Position numbers and translations under genes: made by a program. A stretch of 64,000 nt of DNA from positions 11,656,501-11,720,500 of the forward strand of contig NC_037091.1 of assembly GCF_002994745.2 (NCBI RefSeq), given 5' to 3'. This stretch comes from Rosa chinensis (taxonomy: Eukaryota; Streptophyta; Magnoliopsida; Rosales; Rosaceae). Positions 1 through 9,216 of this stretch are shown here, in pieces (the stretch's first letter is position 1; each line of letters begins with the position of its first letter). The notes under the pieces were generated by a model. The model saw only the letters and a program-made list of their open reading frames with translations. It was not told the DNA's origin and made no database searches.

Positions 1-575
1 TTTAGAGCAGACCGATGTTTAAGATTCATGATTATAATTACAATTGAGCTTCATTTTGATTGAAGTATTAATCTTCCTGTCCTACCCTCTTTGCTTTTTG
101 TTTCACTCAAGCAAGCATGGTGAGCTTAAGTAATGGCTCTTGTTTTCTCCAAACAAAGGACAAGAATTCAAAAAGTAAACTGTGTATTTCACTCTCATAT
201 CCCCTTCTCGAATTAACACCCTAACACTAGCGGACCTAGCTGGGACAAGTGAGGGCACATGCCCCTATTGAGTTTTTGTATGTAGTGGAGTTAATATATG
301 ATCTACTAGCTAGCATACAAAATTTTAGTCTAAATATTAAAATATATGTCTCCACAACAGTTTAAAATAAAGAGAATATGACAATATGTCGTCTCTGTAT
401 AAATAAAATTATGGATCCACCACTATCCCCTAAGATGGCCAGGGACATACTTGGACGGTCTCTATATATGAAGGCTGACGGCTCTCCAGCCACTTATGCT
501 AGGGGTCCAGTGAGTGAAAGCTAGGGAAACAAATATAAGAATTGAGATACAAAACAGGTATTATTATTGAATGGG

Positions 576-695
576 GAAGTCGTGGAAGTGGGTGTCGACT
601 TTTTTTCTTTTTAAAAGAGGATCAAATGGTTTCACTCCTGCCCCTATGGTGACTCGAACCCATGACTTTGAAGTCGTGGAAGTGGGTGTCGACTT
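576..695 (-). mobile_element. Short SINE-like insertion flanked by a 25-26 bp direct repeat
   Basis: A 26-bp word (gaagtcgtggaagtgggtgt...) occurs at 576-601 and again at 670-695. Between them are about 69 bases. On the minus strand these read a tRNA-type B-box-like word (gggttcgagtcacc) followed by an A-rich tail (the T-rich run at 600-613 on the plus strand). This is the layout of a 5'-truncated tRNA-derived SINE with its TSD. The duplication is longer than usual for L1-mobilised elements, so a simple local duplication is an alternative. Confidence 0.5.
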
Positions 696-1199
696 CCCTA
701 AATGATCGATGCAATAATACATGCACCAAGAAAATTTCCAGTTTCTAACCCAATAATAGCATAAAGTTTGAGAAAACTCTTTAATTATATCTAAATTTAA
801 ATATAGAGAAAACTCTATTGTTAGCCATAAATTTTCTTAATTTTTGACTACCGCTTCGAATGATAGTGATAACATAACCCCTGCAAGAATGAGTAAACCC
901 TAGCTAGAACCCTACTATATTATTATATAAATAAAGTGAATTATATATAGCTACAAAAATTAGTAACATGCATTAAAAATGCCCAGTAGCTAGCTATTAA
1001 AATAATTAAAGTGAATTGTTCGTCGACAAAAATATAATTAAAGTGAATTATAGTAACCCTTGTTAATTAGTTTCCAACTTTGGAAAAGAAAAAAAAATGG
1101 AAAAACTCAACTATCTGAATCAATCAGGAAGCTAGCTACTGGACGTACGTAGTCCGGGTCTTTTGGGTGAGACAAAGAGTTGACTTTGTTTTTTAGTTG

Positions 1200-1300
1200 A
1201 AAACCAGGAGTTGAACTGTTGAATTGACTATGCAAGTAGCCATGAAGGAGCTTATTTAGTCTTTCTGTCATGGACCGCGTCTAAGTCTTTCTTTCTATCT
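1200..1300. repeat. Intergenic repeat shared with about 31690-31800
   Basis: The words tgcaagtagcc, gagcttattta and ctgtc(a/t)tggac(c/t)gcgtct occur in the same order here and at 31690-31800. The similarity is degenerate and non-coding. It is probably a low-copy repeat or an old segmental duplication linked to the EF-hand locus. Confidence 0.4.
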
Positions 1301-1954
1301 TAGGCTGATAATTGAAGCCTTAATTAGGAAGGCTATTATTGAATTATTCTATCTTTTGAAACCCCAACTCCTCCTTGTTAATAGTGTTTTGCCAGTTTTG
1401 CCCTTATGAACCTGATTATGTGGGACCGAGTTCTTCTTCTCTTTTCTCCACCGAACGACCGCTAGAGAATGAGAGAGGTTAAGAGGACAGAAGGAGCGAC
1501 AGTATTCTTCTTTGCTTTGGCCCTAACCCAAGTGAATTCGAAGAAAGACAAAGCACATGCTTTCTGGACATGGCGATCTTCTTGATTTTAATAGGTATTT
1601 ACTCTATTTTTGCTCTTCTCAATTGGGTTCTTACTCTTTTCCACCATTGATTTTGTATTTTTCATTAGGGACACCAATTGTTACTTATTGTGTACGTTGT
1701 TCTGAATTGAGTTTATGTGTGATATGAATGAGTTTGATGAAATTTGTTTCCGTTGTCAATAGATTAACTTGGGTTTGAAATTTTACTAACCGGGTGCGAT
1801 TGGATTCAACAATGTAAGATTAAGAAACCAAAACAAACCCTCGCTTGACCTCTCAGTCGCGAGTTGGCACATCTGCGCACTCGTCACTAAGCCAGAAGAA
1901 CAAATGTAAGCCATAGAAGCTCTCTAGTAAGTGACACGTACGTGGCCGAGTCTA

Positions 1955-2690
1955 ATTTTTGAGCGAATAGATAGTGCTCCCACTGGTTCGATTCTCGAAA
2001 CACTGAATAAAATTCTTGATCATATGTGCTTCACCTTTGACGAGCGTCACTCAATTGCTCACTAAAGAATGCCATTGATCTCTTCACTCGGAACAACACA
2101 GTACCTATTCCCACTCCACTAGCATTACATTCGACCTCGAACACCTTGTCAAACTTAGGAAGAGCCAGAACTAGTGCAGTATAAAGCTTCTATTTGATCA
2201 TGTAAAAAATCTTCTCTTGTTCCTCACTCCAATGAAATTTTCGCTTCTTGAAACACTCAGTGATAGGTGTTGTAATGGTGCTAAAGTTTCTCACAAATCT
2301 TCTATAAAAGGTAGCCAAACCTTGAAAACTCCGCACCTTAGAAACTATTTTTGGAGCAGGTCATTTTGTGATAGCTCGTACCTTTTCTTTATTAACCTGA
2401 ATACCATCCACTCCAACCACAAAACCTAGAAATAACAACTTGTTGGTGCAGAAAGTACAATTTTTTAGATTAATGTACAACTTATTCTCCTGCAATGTTC
2501 CCAAAACCTGGTGCATAAGCCTCATAAATGTGTTGGATGCATTAGATAGCCCGAATGGCATCACCATCGACTTGTACAAACCATCTTTACTCTTAAAGGC
2601 TGTCTGATTAATAGCCTTGCTGTCAACACACATTCGCCATTGATTACCCTTCTTATAACTAGGAGGATTGGAACTACACAAGGACTCATA
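1955..2690 (-). pseudogene. Gypsy reverse transcriptase C-terminal half and RNase H start
   Basis: Minus-strand translation gives the gypsy RT blocks WRMCVDSKAIN, then MPFGLSNASNTFMRLM and FLGFVVGVDGIQV. After these comes the linker with [16 protein letters not shown] and the RNase H start ([17 protein letters not shown]). The segment between AIN and the SKDGLYKSMVMPFG block is shortened, and the YFDDIL catalytic block is absent, so RT could not work even if the frame were open. Several stops and a frameshift follow in the RNase H part, which ends near an EHYLFA-like block. The RT N-terminal half lies at 6338-6530, on the other side of the CACTA insertion. Confidence 0.8.
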
Positions 2691-3229
2691 TACTACTAAA
2701 AAAAATTCCAATTGCGACGGCAAATAGTAATTTTGCCATAGCAAATACTTTTTACGACTGTAAATTTCTATTGCAAAAAGTATTTGCAACGGAAAATATT
2801 CCCGTCGCAAGACAAAATCTTCTGCAACGGCAAGGTTGTCGTCGCAAAAAAGAAATTTTTTATATAAAAAAAAAAATGGTGGTGCAATTATGTTCATTCT
2901 AAGAACATCCAAAAATTATTGAGATATTTTAACATTGTAAACTTACAATAAAACTAATGAAATGTGCAATACAAAATGTCATGAAACTCCACGAGACTAA
3001 GGTTGATGAGTTCAATGATAAGCACATCATTGATTCATTCCTACACCAACACGAACCCACCCAATATTTCATCCTCTTTGGTGCTTCAAGTATATATTGC
3101 CTTCTTATCATGATTAGTGCAACAAGCTGGTCACTAAAAGAGAGAGTGAAGTTAAGTTCAAACAATCGATGAATTGATAAAAAGAAAAAAATAATAATCC
3201 ACAAAAAGGAGAAAGCCCAGGGAACATAC

Positions 3230-3560
3230 CTTTGTTTTTGTTATCAGTTCTAGCTTGGAGGAATGCAAATTGTCACACATCAACAGCTTTCTTGCATGAT
3301 TCAGCATTGAGTCACATTCAACTAACTACCAAAAAACAAGTGTAAATCAAAATCACCTAATGAAACAATTTCAGGAAGCATTAACAAAATATAGTTTAGT
3401 TATGAAGACAATAGTCAAAATGAGTCTTTCTTAATTTTCCTCTACAAAAGAGGAGATGAAAGAAATTAGAAGTTAAAAAGCTTGAGATTGTTACCTGAGC
3501 CTCCAGCTTAATTGGACTAGTTTCAATTGCAAGTAGCCAAGACATGCTTCTGTTAGGACT
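3230..3560 (-). pseudogene. Captured exon-like fragments of an unidentified gene
   Basis: On the minus strand, coding sequence ending in SPIKLEAQ stops at 3495 before a GTAACA donor. A 96-bp open exon (3325-3230, 32 codons, starting LVECDSMLNHARKLL) lies between a TTTTTTGGTAG acceptor and a GTATGT donor and keeps the same frame. A further exon expected near 3133 is not in frame. I do not recognise the protein. The intact splice signals suggest capture of genomic DNA by the surrounding CACTA element rather than of mRNA. Confidence 0.4.
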
Positions 3561-4436
3561 TGGAAACTTCTATGGTTAACTCTCAAGGGATAGAGCATTC
3601 TGCAAACTAAAAAGGATCTAAAGTTAGAACCATTAAGCGACTTCAGCAAATGGTCATCAAGAAGGTTGTTGAAGAAGTGCAAGACATCAAATTTAATAGG
3701 CTAATGTTAGATTATATACAGAAAATAAAGGTATCAGTTGTTGACAAAACTTTATGCTCTTATTTCTGAAGTAATTTGAAGTTCAATCTGGCATCATTTC
3801 ATTCAAAATTTCATAATATTCATATAAACCAACTTTACCTTCAAGAATGTGCATCTTGTAACCATGTCATTCATTTGAAAGCAACGAGAAACAAACAAAC
3901 AACAAACTCAACACACAATGACAACATCACGCTCATAAGACCACAGCCAAAGTGCATCACCATTGGCCAATTTTCCAGCTCTATCCTGCAAAAAAAAAAC
4001 AAGAAACACAGTTCAACATTTCAGATATAAGAGTTATCTTTTCTCTATCAGAAACAAAAAAAAAAAATTAGTTTTCAATAAATATACTATTGTGCTGTAT
4101 TAGTTTTCAAAACACCAGTTCATGACGATTAACAACAGGGCCTCTGACTCGTCCAGGCTCAGCTCCACACACTCAGTATCGCACTAACACAAAAGGATTA
4201 CACAAAGTGCATCACTATTTTTTTGGGTTCTCCACTAGAACCTCTGCACAAAAGCTAGTAGTCCAGATATTCTCAAAAAGATCGAGTAGCCAATATTACC
4301 AAATCAATCAAACTTCTGTTCGAAATAACTATATAAACAGATATACAAACAAGTCAGAAAGGTAGGCTAAATATGACAGACAGTCAAATTGAATTCAATA
4401 ATAAAAAGAAAGCTTGATGCATTTATGCTCTGAGAG

Positions 4437-5348
4437 TAGAGGTGGCAAACGGGCCACTAAGCACGAGCACGGCACGGGCCCGGCACGCTTAAAAGCTGCC
4501 CGACACGGGCCAAGCCTGTTAGTGGCCTGGCACGACCCGAGCACGTTAGAATAACGGGTCGGGCTGGGCCTAAGAATATTGGCCCATTGGCCCGGCCCGG
4601 CCCGAGCACGACATATTGTCGGCCGGCCCGTTACAAACACAAAATTTCATTTTATTTTTAAAAATATTAAAAAAATACAATTCTGAGATTTGAATATGAG
4701 ACCTTTTTATTTAAAATCTCATGGCAATTCCACCAATGTTTTCTTTTATATTGTCAAAATAATGAAACAAAACATTATATCCTTGTTTTGACATAAGTAT
4801 TTTTTCTAAATATTAAATATATGTTTATTAATAAAGACTAATCTCATAATAATACAACTATAGAATGAAGGAAAGAATAATAGATACTAAATCTTCATTA
4901 TATTAATAAATATTAATCTCACAATAATATACTAAAAACAATATATTTTGAGTTTTTTCTTCTTCTTTCTTTCTTATAGTGGAATATAAAAAATTATTAG
5001 AAATCTAATCTTAAAAAGCTAAGATTAAGAAAAACGTTGTAGAACTTAATTTATTTTAATTTTCTAAATAGTTAAATAAAATTAATTTTTATTTGTTCAA
5101 ATTAAGATTTTAAAATCGTGCTTTATAGTGGGTAGGCACGAGCACGGCCCGTTATTGACCCGGCACGAGCATGGCCCGGCACGATATGGGCTCGGGCCAT
5201 GGGCCGGGCCGGGCTTAATGTTTAAGTAAATGGGCCGGCACGAGCCCGGCACGGTAATAAATGGGCCGGCCCAAACACGGCACGAAGCACGACTAGGCCC
5301 GCTTAAAATAGGTCGGGCCGGGCCGGGCCGGCCCGTTTGCCACCTCTA
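4437..5348. mobile_element. hAT-superfamily non-autonomous element, 912 bp
   Basis: The ends are tagaggtggcaaacgggc and its inverted counterpart gcccgtttgccacctcta. They are flanked by a perfect 8-bp TSD, tctgagag, at 4429-4436 and 5349-5356, the hallmark of hAT elements. Both arms are very GC-rich, with repeated ggcccg, ggcacg and gggccg words, around an AT-rich centre. There is no transposase coding. It sits inside the CACTA element at 2691-6337 and is a sister of the copy at 7308-8184. Confidence 0.9.
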
Positions 5349-5688
5349 TCTGAGAGCTTGTGTTCCATCCATATTTATCAATGCACTACCTTCCAAAGGT
5401 TGCCTCTATATATCCTATTCTTCTACCAAGTCAGCCAGTGGCTATTCATTGCTTTCTATACTAATAAAAATTTGCGGAAATATATAAGCACAAGAACTAA
5501 ACATTTTTTAATCGGCAATTTAAGCTTTCTTCTTCATGATAACATTCCATCAGACCAATCATGAATTCTAAAAATTCCCACAGACTTCGATTGAAAAGCA
5601 CTAATCTCATTAAGTAAACACAATTTGCATCCAGCTCAGAGCTTAATCAAGTGATTAGAATACAAGTGAAAGGCCAGAGACCCCTCAC

Positions 5689-6003
5689 CTTGACCAAGAG
5701 TGAACCTGAATGGCGTATCGCGGCTCGAATCGAACTCAGTCGCATCCAGCGAAGTCCCGGAGTAATGTACTGAAATTCAATCACAATTGAAATCAATCCC
5801 AATCCAAAACAAAACAAAAACGATTCCAGAAAAGCTCAAATTCAAGAAAACACAAATTCAAAAACAGTGTTGAAATCGGCACCGCACCTTCAACCTCGTC
5901 GTCACTCTTTGGCGTTTCCCAGCTTTCACCTTCCTTGAGAAGTTTCTTCATCAGGCCCTGCTTTCCGATCTCCTTCTACTCACCGACCTTGAGAATCGGG
6001 GCT
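5689..6003 (-). pseudogene. Captured two-exon fragment of an FKBP-type peptidyl-prolyl isomerase gene
   Basis: Minus-strand exon 1 (6003-5888) encodes APILKVGE, a stop, then KEIGKQGLMKKLLKEGESW and TPKSDDEVE. Exon 2 (5769-5689) encodes VHYSGTSLDATEFDSSRDTP followed by FRFTLGQ. The 118-bp intron keeps a GTGCGG donor and an AG acceptor, and the phase-1 join rebuilds the DEVEVHYSG strand. This matches the first FKBP domain of plant multidomain immunophilins of the ROF1/FKBP62 type (established family features, from memory). The rest of that domain, the other FKBP domains and the TPR region are absent, and the glutamate codon after KVGE is a stop. It lies close to the right terminus of the CACTA element, so it is best explained as transposon-mediated gene capture. 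Confidence 0.8.
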
Positions 6004-6337
6004 TCTAGGAAGGAAGAATGGTGAGTTTGGCTTCTAGGATTTGGTGAGTTTGGCTTCTAGGATTTGGTGAGTTTGGCTTCTAGGTTTTGGGGAGTAGTGA
6101 GAGTAAGAGACAAGATTTCAAATCTTTTCTATTTTTGTTCTATTTAGTTTTGTTTTGGGCGACGGTTTCCTCAGATAGTCGCAATTTCGTTAAAATGATG
6201 CGACGGCAAACATCAAGCAGTAACCAAACGTCCACGACTTTACCACGGAATATCTTCCGTCGCCAAAACCAGTCTTTTGCGACAGAAAGTAATGCCATCG
6301 TAAAATTGCAAAGCAAATGCAATTGTTTTTAGCAGTG

Positions 6338-6530
6338 ATCTTTCACGAATGAACCCCCTTAATCAGCAAGTCTTCAATTTGCTCCCTCAAAATCTTATTC
6401 TGTTTGGGACTCATGCGGTAAAGGGGTAAATTTGGTAAAATCGCTCTAGGAACCAAATCAATTCGATGTTGAATGTCTCTCATAGGTGGTAGTTCGTTGG
6501 ACAGCTCATTTAAAATCAACTCCACAAAAA
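6338..6530 (-). pseudogene. Gypsy reverse transcriptase N-terminal piece
   Basis: Minus-strand translation reads [20 protein letters not shown], then [20 protein letters not shown] and KG, the usual entry to the gypsy RT domain. It stops abruptly at the CACTA right end and resumes at 2690. Upstream on the minus strand (about 6540-6770) only degenerate sequence links it to the protease. Confidence 0.8.
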
Positions 6531-6769
6531 CTCTCCCAAAATCTTCTGGACTTCTTTATTAGGGATCACCATGTCTTCTGTTCTCACAACCAATAATCTC
6601 TTAATCACCACTGGACAAATAACATCAATTCTTTATAGGCTTACTCCATCTCATACTCACATTTTAAACCTCCAGATTTCCCAAATTGTGTCACAGGAGC
6701 CATAGCAATTTTATGATTATTATACAAAAATAACATCACATATCTATGCCCTTATAAGTCACATTCACA

Positions 6770-7035
6770 TCATATTTTCAAGATCGTTCTAACATAATGA
6801 CAAGAATCCATGTCATTAACATCACACAACACATATTCTTTATAATGATTACCAATAGAAGGCGGCACCTTGCAGGTCTCAGCAACTCAAACTTGTGGAC
6901 CTCTCTTAACTCATCCCAAAGAATAAGGTGTTTCCTGACGCTCTTTAGGTGACTGCAAATACTCCACAAACTTCTTTGCCACAAAGTTTTCACAGCTCCC
7001 ATTATCCACGATCAGATTGCACACTTTGTTATTGA
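6770..7035 (-). pseudogene. Gypsy aspartic protease remnant
   Basis: The minus strand reads [20 protein letters not shown], followed after two stops by VAETCKVPPSIGNHYKEYVL and CDVNDMDSCH. This is the retropepsin region of a plant gypsy polyprotein. The catalytic triad, normally D-S-G in this family, reads D-N-G, so the active site is altered as well as the frame. Confidence 0.75.
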
Positions 7036-7204
7036 TGGAACAAAGGGTTTTTTAAATGAACATGTTACAGCACTGCCCATCTTCTTTGGGAGACAATAAG
7101 ATCCTTTGCAGCACAAAATTAACTTTTCAAGAGACCTCTCCACTGCAAATTCAACCCCTACATAATCGTCATTGATGTCCTTCTCATCTTCCTCATCTCC
7201 GTCA

Positions 7205-9144
7205 CATCCACCAGTAAGGGTGGATTGCCTTCTTTAAGGACACACATCAGACTTGTGTCCAGGTTGATTGTGCTTGTAGCAAATCTCCGTAGTAGGTCTA
7301 GCATAAGTAGAGGTGGAAAATGGGTCAACCCAACCCATTTTAAGCAGGCCTATTCATGTTTCGTGTCGTGCTCGGGCTGAGCCGTTTATTAACTTGACAG
7401 GTCAGTGCCGATGCCGGCCCATTTATTTACTTGACAGGCCAGTGCCGGTGCCGGCCCATTTACTTAAACATTAAGCCCGACCCAATCCATGACCCAAGCC
7501 CATATCGCGTCGGGCCAACAAACAAGCCATGCTTGTGCCATTCCAAAATTAGGCACGATTTTAATATTTTAATTTGACAATGTCTTTGTTTATTTGTAAT
7601 TGAAAGTTTACTTTATTCAACTACTTAGAAAAATAAAATAAATAAGACTCTAAAAGACCTTTCCTCGTAATCTTAATTTCTAAGAATCTAAGATTAGTTT
7701 TCTAACGGTTTTTTATATTCCATTATAAAAAAATATATATAAAAAAAATAAACTCAAAAGTGTATTATTTTTTATTTTTATAAAAATATTAATATTATTT
7801 AGTAAGTAATCTATTTAATATACATGAAAAATATTTTTGTCAAAACAAGGATATAATGTTTTATTTCACTACTTTATCAACATTAATGGAATAGCATGGG
7901 TGGAATTGTAATGAAATTTTGAATAAGGAGATCTAATATTCATATCTCATCATTGTAAATTTTTTAAATTTAAAAAAAAAAAATTGCGTTTGTAACAGGC
8001 TGGCCCGCAATATGTCATGCTCAGGCACGGCCTTTGGGTCAATATATCTTAGCTCAGCTCAACCCACAAGAATGGGTTGTGCCGGCCCAACCCATTCTTA
8101 ATCGTGCTCCGGCCATGCCAGGCATATTTTGGACGTGTCGGGCCCATGCCGTGATCGGGCTTAACAGCTCGTTTACCACCTATAAGCATAAGGATTAGTT
8201 ATCTGAAATGGAGTTCTATTTTGAGCACCACAAGGATTCCTGCTGGCTTCTCCTGAACTACTAGGACCACCAGTCTCTTTAGGTAAAGGATTAGAAAACC
8301 TAGGAGCACTCCCTCCCCTTGTCAGCTGAGGAATCACCAACTCTATATTCCTCTGAAATTGCATAACTCACGAAGGTTTCTCTAACAACTTTACTTCAAC
8401 GCTAAGCTAGAAGCCTCCGTCACAGTCCACATAATCTGCATCCTAATTTTCTTCTGAATGGAAGATTTGGGACCAGTAACATGCCGAGCCACCTTCTGAC
8501 TTTCAGATTCTCCCAAATCATTATGCTCTGAAAGGCGTAAAAACTCATCAGTATACTTGGTCACAGACCTACTACCTGGATGCAATCAATATACAACTGG
8601 TACAAATGTTGCTAATAGTTTGTTGACAAGAACCTATCCATCATCAACAACTTCATCTTACACCATGTTCGGATTAGTTACTTCCCCTGTCTTTGATGAG
8701 ATTTCTGCAACTGATCTTACCATATTACAACACTACCTTTGAGTCAGAGAGCGACCATCTTGACTTGTTTATTCTCCAGGACCTTCATAATTTCAAAGAA
8801 CCTATCTAGTTTTACCTACCAATCTAGAAATTCCCTTCATCTGCATATGACCAGAAAAGTGCGGAATATCAATCTTAATTCTGAAATCCTGATTATTAGG
8901 TTGACCTTGTTGTTCAGGTTAAACCACCTCATCCTCGGAATCAAAATCATCATCACTTCCACCACCACGTGGAGCCCTAGCATGTTCTCCTTCCTCGCCT
9001 ATGTCCGGTTGTTGTTATTCCAATTCCTTCCAACAACCCACAAAATTCTATCATCTAAGCATTCATGGCAGTGGTCATCTGAGCGATAAGAGTGTCCATA
9101 TCCGCTCTTGTCAATGGAACAGCAGTACGATCACGATTACCCAT
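7205..9144 (-). pseudogene. Gypsy gag and zinc knuckle, split by a hAT-type element
   Basis: The start codon is at 9144-9142 (MGNRDRTAVPLTRADMDTLI), shortly after the primer-binding site. A gag block at 8585-8391 reads TKYTDEFLRLSEHNDLGESE. The C-terminal stretch ends ...ITNPYA at about 8193 and resumes at 7299 with RPTTEICYKHNQPGHKSDVC, after the hAT-type element and one TSD copy. The knuckle is C-x2-H-x4-H-x4-C, with the second cysteine replaced by histidine. Multiple stops and frameshifts are present. Confidence 0.8.
7308..8184. mobile_element. hAT-superfamily non-autonomous element, 877 bp
   Basis: The left end is tagaggtggaaaatgggt and the right end ...ccacctata, one base off the sister copy's ccacctcta. 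The flanks are a perfect 8-bp TSD, agcataag, at 7300-7307 and 8185-8192. The left arm matches the inverted right arm of the 4437-5348 copy, so the two lie in opposite orientation. A segment of about 40 bp (cttgacagg(c/t)cagtgccg) is duplicated in tandem near 7395-7460. The element interrupts the gypsy gag. Confidence 0.9.
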
Positions 9145-9177
9145 TAATATCAACAGTAAATAAAAGAGACAGGAAGA

Positions 9178-9191
9178 CCAGTTCGATACCA
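9178..9191 (-). other. Gypsy primer-binding-site-like sequence
   Basis: The minus strand reads tggtatcgaactgg, similar to the initiator-Met tRNA primer site (tggtatcagagc...) used by many plant LTR elements. It lies 34 bases ahead of the gag start codon. The adjoining 5' LTR survives only as about 25 bases (9192-9216) before the LINE tail begins. Confidence 0.55.
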
Positions 9192-9216
9192 CCCGACGCA
9201 GTCAGAGTGATCTAGG

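Larger units (their letters stand above)
1..1954. other. Non-coding flank without a recognisable gene
   Basis: AT-rich sequence with stops in all frames and no protein I recognise. It contains the SINE-like insertion at 576-695 and a stretch at about 1200-1300 that resembles 31690-31800. The part from about 1430 to 1600 is pyrimidine-rich and could once have been a promoter or leader, but no coding sequence follows. The left end of the gypsy remnant fades out near 1955. Confidence 0.5.
2691..6337. mobile_element. Non-autonomous CACTA-type transposon carrying host gene fragments
   Basis: The left end reads tactactaaaaaaaattcc and the inverted right end reads cactgctaaaaacaattgc, a CACTA-like terminal inverted repeat with a mutated first base on the left. 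Words of the form gcgacgg recur within about 200 bases of both ends, as in CACTA subterminal repeats. The flanking triplets are ata (2688-2690) and atc (6338-6340), an imperfect 3-bp TSD. The element splits the gypsy RT between the GFIRE and ESLC blocks, which fixes both ends independently. No transposase is seen. Inside are FKBP exons (5689-6003), other exon-like pieces (3230-3560) and a hAT-type element. Without that insertion it is about 2.7 kb. Confidence 0.75.
1955..9191 (-). mobile_element. Decayed Ty3/gypsy retrotransposon with nested insertions
   Basis: Reading leftwards on the minus strand there is a primer-binding-site-like word at 9191-9178, then gag, a zinc knuckle, an aspartic protease, reverse transcriptase and part of RNase H. 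Integrase and the 3' LTR are missing, so the element is truncated on its 3' side. It is split by a CACTA-type element (2691-6337) and a hAT-type element (7308-8184). Stops and frameshifts occur throughout. Removing the two insertions restores collinear gypsy homology, which is the main support for the nesting. Confidence 0.85.

Noticed and set aside
2217..2429. Plus-strand frame in the gypsy RT region
   Set aside because: It is a shadow of the minus-strand RT/RNase H pseudogene.
4395..5487. Arg/Gly/Pro-rich frames near 4395-4640 and 5230-5487
   Set aside because: They are translations of the GC-rich terminal arms of a hAT-type element, not proteins.
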